Source: Bacteroidales bacterium
GTDB taxonomy: Bacteria; Bacteroidota; Bacteroidia; Bacteroidales; Muribaculaceae
Reading direction: 5' to 3'
Length of the DNA stretch: 64,000 nt
Assembly (NCBI GenBank): GCA_003150235.1
Contig: QAMW01000019.1
Coordinates: 1-64,000 of the forward strand
The notes beneath the pieces were generated by a model, which saw nothing but the letters and a program-made list of their open reading frames with translations, searched no databases and was not told where the DNA came from. Positions 1-8,127 of the stretch are shown here, piece after piece (within the stretch, counting starts at the first letter, position 1; each line of letters opens with the position of its first letter). Position numbers and translations under genes: made by a program.

Positions 1-51
1 GGGTACAACGGTTTTCGAGACCGTCCCGATCGACCACTCCGGCATCTTTCC
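1..51 (-). tRNA. tRNA-Ser(CGA), 5' part only
   Basis: Read on the minus strand, the segment starts GGAAAGATGCCGGAGTGG. It continues through a D-arm and an anticodon stem ACGGT/ACCGT closing the loop CTCGAAA, which gives anticodon CGA. The variable arm, T-arm and 3' end lie beyond position 1, so the gene is cut by the window edge. The D-arm form is typical of type II serine tRNAs. It is co-oriented with the two other tRNAs downstream of it in coordinate. Confidence 0.85.
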
Positions 52-133
52 AGTCGATTGACGAGTGCAAAATTAATAATTGTTTTGGAGGTGGTCAAGG
101 ATTTTGTTGAAAATATTTTTGAACACACCCAAA

Positions 134-174
134 AACGAAAGATGCGACAGTGAATCACTGTCGCATCTTTCGTT
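134..174 (-). terminator. 19-bp hairpin terminator of tRNA-Met
   Basis: Positions 134-152 and 156-174 are perfectly complementary (19 bp, 3-nt loop). On the minus strand the stem begins at the last base of the encoded CCA of the tRNA and is followed by TTTTT (135-131). It is a canonical intrinsic terminator that directly abuts the mature 3' end. Confidence 0.85.
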
Positions 175-250
175 GGTAGCGGGATCGAGAATTGAACTCG
201 AGACCTCCGGGTTATGAATCCGACGCTCTAACCAACTGAGCTATCCCGCC
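174..250 (-). tRNA. tRNA-Met(CAT)
   Basis: Minus-strand cloverleaf of 77 nt. The acceptor is GGCGGGA paired with TCCCGCT, then discriminator A and an encoded CCA. The D-arm is GCTC/GAGC, the anticodon loop TTCATAA (CAT), and the T-loop GTTCAATTC. The acceptor and anticodon stems lack the initiator hallmarks (C1:A72 mismatch, three G:C pairs next to the anticodon loop), so elongator Met is the best call. An Ile2 tRNA with lysidine at the same CAT anticodon cannot be excluded by eye. Confidence 0.88.
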
Positions 251-448
251 ATTACCGTTTTGCGAGTGCAAAGTTATGCAATAATATTTAATCCTGCAAA
301 CATTTTGTGAATTTTTCTTCAAAGTATTTTTTCGAAAGCACAAAATCCGGTTTGCCATTGCCCGCGCAATATGCAGTATATCATACTTGAAAAACATAGC
401 CAAAACATGAACAGCGCTCTATTCAAGAATCAAGATTAAAATACAAGA

Positions 449-473
449 AAGGGTCACCACATTAGTGACCCTT
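449..473 (-). terminator. Hairpin downstream of tRNA-Arg
   Basis: Arms 449-457 and 465-473 pair over 9 bp with a 7-nt loop. On the minus strand they follow the tRNA-Arg 3' end at 477 by three bases and lead into a T-rich stretch. This is the likely end of the tRNA-Arg transcript. Confidence 0.7.
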
Positions 474-476
474 ATG

Positions 477-550
477 TGATCCGGATGCGACTCGAACGCA
501 TGACCGTCTGCTTAGAAGGCAGATGCTCTATCCAGCTGAGCTACCGGACC
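477..550 (-). tRNA. tRNA-Arg(TCT)
   Basis: Minus-strand cloverleaf of 74 nt. The acceptor is GGTCCGG/CCGGATC with discriminator A, the D-arm GCTC/GAGC, the anticodon loop TTCTAAG (TCT), and the T-arm GCG TTCGAGT CGC. No full CCA is encoded (the discriminator is followed by CAT), unlike the neighbouring tRNA-Met, so CCA must be added enzymatically. Confidence 0.92.
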
Positions 551-837
551 TACCTTATTGAGAGCGCAAAGTTACGAGTTTTTGTTGACTTTGACAATAT
601 CCATGGTGAAGTTATATAAAAATTTATCAATTTTTTAACAACAGACTGAACGACCGATTTAATATTTGTTGCTACTTTTGCGCAAAAATTTCTTACAACT
701 AAGTAACTCGCGAAAATTAGATGATATATAATTATGAAGTATTTACGAATAAGGATATGTCTGCCCGTAGGGTTACTGAAATAGAACTTATAAACTAATT
801 TTTAAGAGTACTTAATCCAATTCAACGCATATTAATT
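551..837 (+). promoter_or_regulatory. Long leader region of the porin-fur unit
   Basis: This 287-base gap separates tRNA-Arg from the porin gene. A TACTTTTG box at 673-680 fits the -7 element, but no well-spaced -33 TTG was found. Transcription from it would give a ~150-nt leader. That leader contains a possible 16-codon reading frame at 734-784 (ATG...TAG). Whether the mini-ORF is translated is unknown. No other gene is seen here. Confidence 0.4.
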
Positions 838-1860
838 ATGAGGTTTGCTAAAATTCAGATATTTACAGTCTTATTGCTCGCTGCCACATCCTTCTCTCCA
901 CGCATGACAGCTAAAGAAAATATAGACTATACCCCTCATATCCACGGCACCGTCAGGACACGCTTTGAAGTCGCGACCGAATCAGGGAAATACCGCTTTC
1001 AGGTACGCAACGCCCGCGTGAGCCTTGACGGGAAAATCGCCCCCAACATTGATTACTACATCAATACCGACCTTTGCGACAGGGGGGCGATGAAGATTCT
1101 CGATGTGTGGGCGCGTATCTATGCCACAAAAAATTTGGGATTCCAGGCGGGACAATTCCGTATGCCATTCGGTGTTGACCCGTTCCGTGGTCCAAATACT
1201 TATATTTTTGCCAACCGCTCCTTTATAGGGAAACAGGTATGCAACGTGCGGGCGGTCGGAGTAAAGGTCATGTACACTTTCCCGTCAATTCCTCTCACGG
1301 CTGAAGCCGGTGCGTTCAACCCCACGACAATCGGTGACCATTCGGGTTGGAACAGCAGCCTCGCCTTTGCCGCCAAAGCCACCTACTCTATCGGCAATGT
1401 AAAACTCGCCACTGGATTTCAGTCGATAATACCCGACTCCGTGCGCACCAATCTCATCGACGGAGCTATAACATGGAAAGCGGGACGATGGCTCATCGAA
1501 GGCGAATATATGTATAAGCATTATACCGCCGGGCGCCACAAGGCATGCCATGCCTACAATCTTTATGCCAATTACCATCTGCCGATAAAAGCCGGCGTGT
1601 TTAACCGTCTTTCATTTCAAGGGCGCTTCGACGGCATGACCGACCACAGCAATGCCATCCGCAACAGCGAGGGATTGCTCACCACCAACGACCCGGCGCG
1701 TAACCGAATCACCGTGGGAGCGACCATCAGTTATATAAAGAGTAAGAATCTTTTCCTCGACATCCGTGCCAATTACGAGAAATACTTCTATCATCACGAT
1801 GTGACAACAACGCCGGGCACCGGCGACAAGGCGCTCATCGAACTGGTGTTAAGATTCTGA
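838..1860 (+). CDS. Phosphate-selective porin O/P-family outer-membrane protein
   Basis: This 340-residue protein has an N-terminal signal peptide (hydrophobic core about residues 8-18, cleavage likely near 25). The mature part is built of alternating amphipathic strands. The pattern FQVRNARVSLDGKI followed by a GQFRMPFG segment is typical of the OprO/OprP porin family, and the last residue is a terminal Phe typical of outer-membrane barrels. The expected role is an anion-selective or general diffusion channel; the substrate cannot be read from the sequence, and phosphate selectivity is only the family name. A Fur-type regulator follows after 13 bases, so the two are probably co-transcribed and the porin may be metal-responsive. 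That link is inference. ATG start. Confidence 0.8.
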   Translation: MRFAKIQIFTVLLLAATSFSPRMTAKENIDYTPHIHGTVRTRFEVATESGKYRFQVRNARVSLDGKIAPNIDYYINTDLCDRGAMKILDVWARIYATKNLGFQAGQFRMPFGVDPFRGPNTYIFANRSFIGKQVCNVRAVGVKVMYTFPSIPLTAEAGAFNPTTIGDHSGWNSSLAFAAKATYSIGNVKLATGFQSIIPDSVRTNLIDGAITWKAGRWLIEGEYMYKHYTAGRHKACHAYNLYANYHLPIKAGVFNRLSFQGRFDGMTDHSNAIRNSEGLLTTNDPARNRITVGATISYIKSKNLFLDIRANYEKYFYHHDVTTTPGTGDKALIELVLRF

Positions 1861-1873
1861 AAACATTCAATTT

Positions 1874-2293
1874 ATGGAAGAGATTGAAAACATACTCGCC
1901 AGTCATGACGTACGACCGACAGCGGTCAGGATATTGATTTACAAGGCACTCATGCAGTTTCACGATACGTTCAGCATGACTGACGTGGAGACTACCACCG
2001 ACACTCTCGACAAATCCACAATATTCCGCACTCTCACTCTCTTTGCCGAACACCACCTTCTTCATGAAATCGAAGATGGCAGCGGGTCAAAGAAATATTG
2101 TATGTGCCACAATGACCACGAGTGCCGTGTCGACGAGCTGCACTGCCACTTTTACTGCGAATCATGCAAAAAGACATTCTGCCTCGACGACGCACACATA
2201 CCGCCCGTAACCACACCTCCCGGCTTCATCGCCCGTCATGCCGAATACATAATCAAAGGCACCTGCCCCTCCTGCGCCCGAAAGCATCCCTGA
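1874..2293 (+). CDS. Fur-family metal-responsive transcriptional repressor
   Basis: This 139-residue protein has the Fur fold. An N-terminal winged helix contains the recognition-helix stretch (STIFRTLTLFAEHHLL, about 48-63). A C-terminal dimerisation part has the two structural zinc pairs CESC (about 95-98) and CPSC (about 132-135) and a His/Asp-rich metal site (HNDHECRVDELHCH). Family members sense Fe, Zn, Mn or peroxide; the sensed metal is not decidable here, although the preserved CxxC pairs fit Fur or Zur. It sits directly behind the porin gene in the same orientation, so it may control that porin and itself. Length is normal. Confidence 0.85.
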   Translation: MEEIENILASHDVRPTAVRILIYKALMQFHDTFSMTDVETTTDTLDKSTIFRTLTLFAEHHLLHEIEDGSGSKKYCMCHNDHECRVDELHCHFYCESCKKTFCLDDAHIPPVTTPPGFIARHAEYIIKGTCPSCARKHP

Positions 2294-2391
2294 AAACAAG
2301 AAAATACAAGCTACAGAAATAGAACATGACATCACGAGATGAACCAAAAGATTAGCCACGTGTTCAATTTTCAAAAGCGTTTCATAACAGG

Positions 2392-2411
2392 CAGGGCTTA
2401 AAGCCCTGTTT
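2392..2411 (+). terminator. Hairpin just upstream of the AEC transporter
   Basis: CAGGGC (2392-2397) pairs with GCCCTG (2403-2408) around TTAAA, followed by TTT. It ends only 5 bases before the ATG of the transporter gene at 2417. It may terminate the porin-fur transcript. It could equally be a structure in the transporter's leader. Confidence 0.4.
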
Positions 2412-2416
2412 AATAA

Positions 2417-3397
2417 ATGCCGCTATTTATGTTACATGTGATATTATACGCGATTGTCCCTATTGTGGTAGTGATGTTAGCCGGATTCATTTCCGGTAAA
2501 CGTGGGATTTTCACGGGAGCCGATGCAAAGAAATTCAATAAGGTAGTGCTTGATTACGCATTGCCGGCGGCATTGTTTGTGTCTATCGTGCAAGCAAGCC
2601 GTGAGGACCTTGCCAAAGACCTGAAGTTGACACTGGTTTCACTTGCAGGTATCATGGGATGCTTCATGCTGGTATATTTTGTATTTAAATATTGTTTTAA
2701 GAAAAATACCGGTGCCGATGCCGCCGTGTCGGCATTAATCAGCGGCTCGCCGACCATCGGATTCCTTGGCTTTGCCGTGCTTGAGCCGATTTTCGGCACA
2801 ACTCCGGCTGTGGCACTTGTAGTGGCAATCGTGGGTATTGTCGTGAATGCCGTGGGTATCCCGGTAGGACTTTCATTAATGAATGCCTCCCTTGAAAAGC
2901 AGCAACCCGGCTCTACAAAAAAGGAAAGAGCGTGGAAACCGGTCGTGCACGCATTGGAGCAGCCTGTGGCATGGGCACCTATCCTTGCCGTGATTTTAGT
3001 GGTATGCGGACTTCACTGGCCTGACTGGCTCAGCCCGTCTTTCGATTTGATAGCAAAAGCCAATGCCTCACTGGCGGTATTTTCAGCAGGCATCACCCTC
3101 TCGGCAATAAAATTCACAATCAACCGGCAGGTAGTGCTCGGCTCTCTGATGAAAATGGTACTTATGCCGTTGGTCGTGCTCATATTAGGACTTTTTGTCG
3201 GGATGGACGCCTTCAATCTTAAAATGCTGGTTATTTCAGCGGCACTTCCGCCGGCATTCTCCGGAATAATCATAGCCGATGAGTACAACACATACGTTGC
3301 GACCGGTACATCATCGCTGACGTTAAGCATGATTCTTTTCATCGGTTTCTGTCCATTGTGGATATGGCTTACCGACATCGCGCTCAAAATATTTTGA
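2417..3397 (+). CDS. AEC-family (auxin efflux carrier-like) transporter
   Basis: This 326-residue integral membrane protein has about ten hydrophobic segments in two halves split by a charged linker near residues 155-175. The opening segment (PIVVVMLAGFISGKRGIF) and the conserved PAALF and PAFSG motifs match the AEC superfamily. Bacterial members export or exchange dicarboxylates, amino acids or related anions; the substrate is not predictable here. It stands alone, with a strong hairpin after its stop. The gene that follows is on the other strand. Confidence 0.82.
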   Translation: MPLFMLHVILYAIVPIVVVMLAGFISGKRGIFTGADAKKFNKVVLDYALPAALFVSIVQASREDLAKDLKLTLVSLAGIMGCFMLVYFVFKYCFKKNTGADAAVSALISGSPTIGFLGFAVLEPIFGTTPAVALVVAIVGIVVNAVGIPVGLSLMNASLEKQQPGSTKKERAWKPVVHALEQPVAWAPILAVILVVCGLHWPDWLSPSFDLIAKANASLAVFSAGITLSAIKFTINRQVVLGSLMKMVLMPLVVLILGLFVGMDAFNLKMLVISAALPPAFSGIIIADEYNTYVATGTSSLTLSMILFIGFCPLWIWLTDIALKIF

Positions 3398-3414
3398 TGC
3401 ATTAATAATGTGAG

Positions 3415-3452
3415 AAGACAGGGTGAGGTCGTGCAACGTCTCACCCTGTCTT
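3415..3452. terminator. Terminator between convergent AEC and Crp-like genes
   Basis: Positions 3415-3427 pair perfectly with 3440-3452 (13 bp, 12-nt loop). The hairpin lies in the 79-bp gap between two converging genes, so it probably stops transcription from both sides. Neither flank has a strong T-run. Confidence 0.65.
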
Positions 3453-3476
3453 ATTAATCTCTACCAATGTCCTGTG

Positions 3477-4178
3477 TCAGCCGAATTTGCTGATTTTACG
3501 CAGAGCAGCCTCGTTGATTATTTTAATACGGCGACCGTCGACAATGAGTATTTTCTCGTTAACAAAGCCTGAAAGTGTGCGTATGGCGTTGGAGGTGGTC
3601 ATGTTTGACAGATTGGCAAGATCCTCGCGCGCCATATATATCTTTAATGTAGCATTGTCATCTTCAAATCCATAGCTTTCACGGAGAGCAATCAGGGCTT
3701 CAGCAAGACGCCCGCGTATATGTTTCTGGGTAAGATTGACAATCTTTGTGTCAGAGCCGCCAAGATTGCAGGAAAGTTCGTGAATGAAGAACCATGCAAG
3801 CTTGATATTGTTCTGGATGAGTTCTTTAACTACTGCCATGGGTAATGACCCGAGGATAGACGGCTCAAACGCCGCAGCAGTCGACACATAGGGTTCTTCA
3901 GCAAAATAAGCACGATAGCCAAAGTATTGTACGGGACGAATCAGGCGCAATATCTGCTGCCTGCCTCCTATGCCGTCCTTGTAAAGCTTGACCTTGCCTT
4001 TGAGCAGACACCATAAGTACTCAGGCTCTTCACCTTCAGCATATATAATCTGATTCTTCTTAAATGCATGGGTTGTGAAATTCTCAACGATACGACGTTT
4101 CTCGTCGCCGTCAAGAATCGACCATATTTCTGACAGGTCTTCTTGAATTACTTTTTCTAATGTGCTTTTTTTAATCAT
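3477..4178 (-). CDS. Crp/Fnr-family transcriptional regulator
   Basis: A protein of about 233 residues. The N-terminal cyclic-nucleotide-binding-like beta-barrel (about 20-130) has the pattern KNQIIYAEGEEPEYLWCLLKGKVKLY. A long dimer helix follows, then a C-terminal winged helix-turn-helix (about 165-215). The GexxG/RxS phosphate-binding cassette of cAMP receptors is not preserved and no Fnr-type N-terminal cysteines are seen, so the ligand is unknown. A longer frame runs upstream to a TTG at 4217, but that codon lies inside the -7 box. The ATG at 4178 is therefore the better start. Confidence 0.85.
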   Translation of the reverse strand: MIKKSTLEKVIQEDLSEIWSILDGDEKRRIVENFTTHAFKKNQIIYAEGEEPEYLWCLLKGKVKLYKDGIGGRQQILRLIRPVQYFGYRAYFAEEPYVSTAAAFEPSILGSLPMAVVKELIQNNIKLAWFFIHELSCNLGGSDTKIVNLTQKHIRGRLAEALIALRESYGFEDDNATLKIYMAREDLANLSNMTTSNAIRTLSGFVNEKILIVDGRRIKIINEAALRKISKFG

Positions 4179-4214
4179 TTCCAGTGCCGTGTAACTATGT
4201 TTTAAAACACAGAG

Positions 4215-4244
4215 CAAAGTTACACAATTTTGTCAACACACAAA
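4215..4244 (-). promoter_or_regulatory. Promoter of the Crp/Fnr gene
   Basis: On the minus strand, TTTG (4244-4241) is followed after 18 bp by TAACTTTG (4222-4215), a near-consensus Bacteroides -33/-7 pair. The start point would be near 4210, giving a leader of about 30 nt to the ATG at 4178. Confidence 0.7.
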
Positions 4245-4318
4245 AAAATATGACCCTTTTAATAAATATTTCTGACAATATGATTAATTTTGCCGTATAA
4301 TATGAAACTTAAACGGTT

Positions 4319-5074
4319 ATGGCAGACAAGAACGAACGCATATTTGGTCTGATAGGCTTTCCCCTCTCCCACTCCTTTTCACAGAATTATTTCAATCAGA
4401 AATTCAAGTCGGAGGGAATAAACGCCCGCTATCTAAACTTCGAACTGCCTGACATAGGCGACCTGATGGAGGTTGTCGCGGAATATCCCAATCTATGTGG
4501 ACTTAACGTCACCATACCCTACAAAGAGCAGGTCATTCCCTATCTCGACTCGATGGACAGCGATGCCAAAAAGATAGGGGCGGTCAATGTAATCAAGTTT
4601 ATACGTGAAAACGGCAACCTGAAATTCAAAGGTTACAACTCCGACATAATCGGCTTCATGGATTCAATACAACCGCTGCTTACGCCCGAGCGTAAGAAAG
4701 CACTCGTACTTGGCACCGGCGGAGCGGCAAAAGCAGTGTTTCAAGGACTCATCAACCTTGGACTTGAACCTGTGTATGTGTCACGCAAGGCGCGTGAAGG
4801 CGTTCTAACCTACTCAGAACTGTCACCGGAAATCATGTCGTCACATCAAGTCATCGTCAATACCACTCCCCTCGGCATGTATCCTCATGTCGATGAGTGT
4901 CCCGACATCCCCTACGACCTGCTGACCCCCGACCATCTCTGCTATGATGTGATCTACAATCCCGAAGTGACCCTGTTCATGAAAAAGGCTGCCGAGCATG
5001 GTGCCGAGACCAAAAACGGTCTCGAAATGCTCCTTCTACAGGCATTCGCCGCCTGGAAAATCTGGAACGAATAA
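4319..5074 (+). CDS. aroE: Shikimate dehydrogenase
   Basis: A 251-residue NADP-dependent enzyme reducing 3-dehydroshikimate in aromatic amino acid biosynthesis. The substrate domain shows GFPLSHSFSQ (about 12-21), the catalytic lysine in NVTIPYKEQ (about 62-70) and the catalytic aspartate in GYNSD (about 103-107). The nucleotide domain has GTGGAAKAV (about 131-139) and NTTPLGMYP (about 180-188). Length is normal for the family. A -7-like TAATTTTG lies at 4285-4292. ATG start, 17 bases of gap to the next gene. Confidence 0.95.
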   Translation: MADKNERIFGLIGFPLSHSFSQNYFNQKFKSEGINARYLNFELPDIGDLMEVVAEYPNLCGLNVTIPYKEQVIPYLDSMDSDAKKIGAVNVIKFIRENGNLKFKGYNSDIIGFMDSIQPLLTPERKKALVLGTGGAAKAVFQGLINLGLEPVYVSRKAREGVLTYSELSPEIMSSHQVIVNTTPLGMYPHVDECPDIPYDLLTPDHLCYDVIYNPEVTLFMKKAAEHGAETKNGLEMLLLQAFAAWKIWNE

Positions 5075-5112
5075 CATTAAACCATCCCTCTTTGCGACCT
5101 CCCCTCTCCTAT

Positions 5113-6945
5113 ATGCCGCTTCTTCCGGTAGCGTTGCTCGTTATCGCGGTCACGCTTATGATCAACCCCATAGGCAAGAAGTATCCCGACTCGCTACGCG
5201 CCGATGGTCAGAGAGGTATTGTTGAAAGCTGCAACGCCAATAACACGGGGCAACATCTTCTCGTGTCATTCAACACGCGCGGATATGGCGATGTGAAAGC
5301 ACGACTCACGGTGCCTTCGACATACACGGAATATCACATCGGTGACAGCGTGACTTTTTTCTGCAAGCTGAAGAAACCTGAGCGACGCACACTTTACGAA
5401 AACGACTATACCGCCGCATTGCGAGCGCAAGGCATCATATATACCGGATTTGTACCTCCCGACAGCATCATCATAACCGGACAATCTGACAATCTTTATT
5501 GGCGCATAAGGCGCCTGCGTCCCCTCGCCGGAGAGCTTCTAAAGCGCAGCTCCCTCTCCGCTCCGGCATGTGAATTTCTTACCGCAACTCTAATCGGCGA
5601 CACATCTACCCTTACAGAAGACACCCGTCAGCTATTCTCTTCGGCGGGAATAGCACATGTACTTGCGCTGAGCGGTCTGCATGTAGGCATACTTATTATA
5701 GTAATCACCGTCATTCTTTGTCCCTTATATATTTTCCGTCTGCGGCGCATGAGGCTGTTGCTGACCATTGGGGTACTATGGTTATATGCCGTATTCACCG
5801 GACTGTCGCCATCAGTGACACGCGCCGTAGTGATGGCTACAGCTGTCAGCGGAGGGCTCATCCTTCAGCGCCGTTACTTCGGCTTCAACGGATTGCTCCT
5901 CGCTCTGTGCGTGATTGTCATAGCCTCGCCGCGACAACTTTATCAGCCCGGATTCCAGATGTCGTTTCTTTCCGTGGCATCTATTCTTGCAATAGCTCCG
6001 CTTATAAACCGCTTAAACCGGAAAAACCGCGTGACATTCTACCTTGCCTCTATGGCAGGAGTAAGTGTAGCCGCCACTATCGGCACCGGCATCGTGTCAG
6101 CATATTACTTCCACACATTTCCGCTCTACTTCCTGATTGCCAATATACCGGTCCTGATGATATTGCCGTTCCTGATGGGTGGAGGCATTCTTCTCATGCT
6201 GCTTGAAGCTGCCGGACTTGACCCGGTGTGGCTATGCATAATAATTGATACCCTTTATCATGCCATACATGCCTATGCCGGATTGATTGCTACACTCCCC
6301 GGAGCAACGATTGACAACCTCTATTTTCCCGCGTGGCTTGCGATTCCATATTATCTGACTGTCGTGAAACTTATCGCAGCTATATACCTTCGCCGACGCA
6401 GCATGAGAATCGTATGTGTCACTCTAGTCTGTATCACGACCTTCTGCTTTTCTGCATCACAGCCGGTGTATGCCGACGAAGAGATTTTCCTCACCCGCGA
6501 CACATACACCACGACCTGCCTGTACCGCAACCGTGACAAAGTATATATGCTCACGACTGCAAGACCGGTCAACGCAAGAGACCTCATCAACAAATATCAA
6601 CGCACATACAGCGATTATCTCGGCAGGCATGGCGCCGACTCGATAAGACTCGTCAGCGATACTGTCACCATAGGTTCAATCGTAAAAGCCGGATGTCTCA
6701 CTACCATAAAAGACAAAAGGTATATAACCGTCACGGGACAACCGCTGCCGCCGCCTGACCATTGCGATCATCTCGATTATGCTATTGTGTGTCGCGGATT
6801 TCGAGGTAATGTACTTGACATCCATAAGGAATATGCACCTGACACCATATTGCTTGGCAACGACCTTCATCCTCGCCGGCATGACCGCTATGCAGACTCG
6901 CTGACACTGTACAAAATTCCATTTCGTTCACTCAAACAAAAATAA
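5113..6945 (+). CDS. comEC: ComEC/Rec2-family membrane protein
   Basis: A protein of about 610 residues. It has an N-terminal DUF4131-type extracytoplasmic segment and then a multi-helix competence core with the signature LALSGLHVGI (about 185-194) and the HVLALSG loop. The family forms the inner-membrane DNA-uptake channel. The C-terminal ~130 residues are soluble but carry no recognisable HxHxDH metallo-beta-lactamase motif, so the nuclease-like domain of the longest members appears missing or degenerate. The frame extends to a TTG at 5092; the first ATG is at 5113. Whether the organism is competent cannot be told from this gene, which is widely conserved in Bacteroidales. Confidence 0.85.
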   Translation: MPLLPVALLVIAVTLMINPIGKKYPDSLRADGQRGIVESCNANNTGQHLLVSFNTRGYGDVKARLTVPSTYTEYHIGDSVTFFCKLKKPERRTLYENDYTAALRAQGIIYTGFVPPDSIIITGQSDNLYWRIRRLRPLAGELLKRSSLSAPACEFLTATLIGDTSTLTEDTRQLFSSAGIAHVLALSGLHVGILIIVITVILCPLYIFRLRRMRLLLTIGVLWLYAVFTGLSPSVTRAVVMATAVSGGLILQRRYFGFNGLLLALCVIVIASPRQLYQPGFQMSFLSVASILAIAPLINRLNRKNRVTFYLASMAGVSVAATIGTGIVSAYYFHTFPLYFLIANIPVLMILPFLMGGGILLMLLEAAGLDPVWLCIIIDTLYHAIHAYAGLIATLPGATIDNLYFPAWLAIPYYLTVVKLIAAIYLRRRSMRIVCVTLVCITTFCFSASQPVYADEEIFLTRDTYTTTCLYRNRDKVYMLTTARPVNARDLINKYQRTYSDYLGRHGADSIRLVSDTVTIGSIVKAGCLTTIKDKRYITVTGQPLPPPDHCDHLDYAIVCRGFRGNVLDIHKEYAPDTILLGNDLHPRRHDRYADSLTLYKIPFRSLKQK

Positions 6946-6998
6946 TTGTCGTATATTTGCATAAGTCTCAATGGCTATTATTATATACGTTGAATATT

Positions 6999-8060
6999 AT
7001 GGACGAGTTATATTATCAAGCGATAGACCTGCTGAAAGAACTTATTTCCACCCCTTCCACCAGCCGCGATGAAAACGCCGCCGCCGACATAATCGAACGG
7101 CATTTAAAATCGCACAATCATGACACTCACCGTCATGGGAATAATGTATGGGCAATCGCCCCCGGTTATGACCCCGGACTTCCCACCCTGCTTCTCAACT
7201 CTCATATTGACACAGTAAAACCGGCAGCCGGGTGGAGCCGTGACCCGTTTACACCGGAAGAGAATGACGAAGGGCGAATCTACGGTCTCGGCAGCAACGA
7301 TGCGGGAGCATCGCTCGTATCGCTCATAGCAGCCTTCCTGTATATGTCACGACAGCCTCGCAACTATAACCTCATAATGCTTGCCTCAGCCGAAGAAGAA
7401 GTAAGCGGAAAAAACGGAATCGAATCAGTGATATCACTGTTGCCGGAGATCACGGTTGCAATCGTAGGCGAACCCACGGGGATGAATCCCGCTATTGCTG
7501 AAAAAGGTCTGATGGTACTCGATGCCGAAGTCACAGGAGTTGCCGGTCATGCGGCACGCGATGAGGGAGACAACGCCATCTATCACGCGGTTGACACCAT
7601 TGCCACGCTAAAAAATCTTTGCCTGCCGGTAGTTTCCGACATGCTCGGACCGGTTAAGATCAGTGTCACACAGATTAATGCAGGCACACAGCATAATGTC
7701 GTGCCCGACCTGTGCAAAATGGTCGTGGATGTGCGCACCACCGATGCATACTCCAATGAGGAGACTCTCGAACTGATACGCCGCGCTGCGCCGGACTGCC
7801 GTTTTATCCCGCGCTCCACGCGCCTAAACCCCTCTCACATTGACCCCCGACACCCCATAGTAAAGCGTCTTGAAATACTCGGGTTCACGCCTTTCGGCTC
7901 GCCCACCCTCAGCGACCAGGCATTGATGCCATGGCAATCGGTAAAAGTGGGTCCCGGACAGTCGTCGCGCTCCCATACAGCCGATGAATATATTTTCGCC
8001 GACGAGATACGCGAGGCAATCGCCACTTACATCCACCTGCTCAACGGTCTAAATCTTTAA
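6999..8060 (+). CDS. M20-family acyl-ornithine deacylase (ArgE-like)
   Basis: A zinc metallohydrolase of about 353 residues. Metal and catalytic motifs are in order: HIDTVKP (HxD), GSNDAGAS, the general base in SAEEEVSG, GEPTG, and a late SHTADEY histidine. It matches the ArgE/DapE/ACY1 group. In Bacteroidetes the arginine pathway uses N-succinylated or acetylated ornithine, so deacylation in arginine synthesis is the likely role; this is family knowledge, not proven here. The frame opens at a TTG (6957) that lies inside the -7 box TATATTTG (6952-6959), so the ATG at 6999 is preferred. Confidence 0.82.
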   Translation: MDELYYQAIDLLKELISTPSTSRDENAAADIIERHLKSHNHDTHRHGNNVWAIAPGYDPGLPTLLLNSHIDTVKPAAGWSRDPFTPEENDEGRIYGLGSNDAGASLVSLIAAFLYMSRQPRNYNLIMLASAEEEVSGKNGIESVISLLPEITVAIVGEPTGMNPAIAEKGLMVLDAEVTGVAGHAARDEGDNAIYHAVDTIATLKNLCLPVVSDMLGPVKISVTQINAGTQHNVVPDLCKMVVDVRTTDAYSNEETLELIRRAAPDCRFIPRSTRLNPSHIDPRHPIVKRLEILGFTPFGSPTLSDQALMPWQSVKVGPGQSSRSHTADEYIFADEIREAIATYIHLLNGLNL

Positions 8061-8061
8061 A

Positions 8062-8093
8062 TTTGCATTATTTGTCACTTTTTTGTAACTTTG
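8062..8093 (+). promoter_or_regulatory. Promoter of parE
   Basis: TTTG (8062-8065) and TAACTTTG (8086-8093) are separated by 20 bp. The start point would fall near 8098, about 30 bases before the ATG of parE. It opens the five-gene run parE to DUF4954. Confidence 0.75.
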
Positions 8094-8127
8094 TAAGAAT
8101 AATCTTAAAAAGCCTTGATTACGCAAC

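Noticed and set aside
734..784. 16-codon leader frame as a firm gene
   Set aside because: A frame this short is expected by chance; no conservation can be tested here, so it is mentioned only within the leader region.
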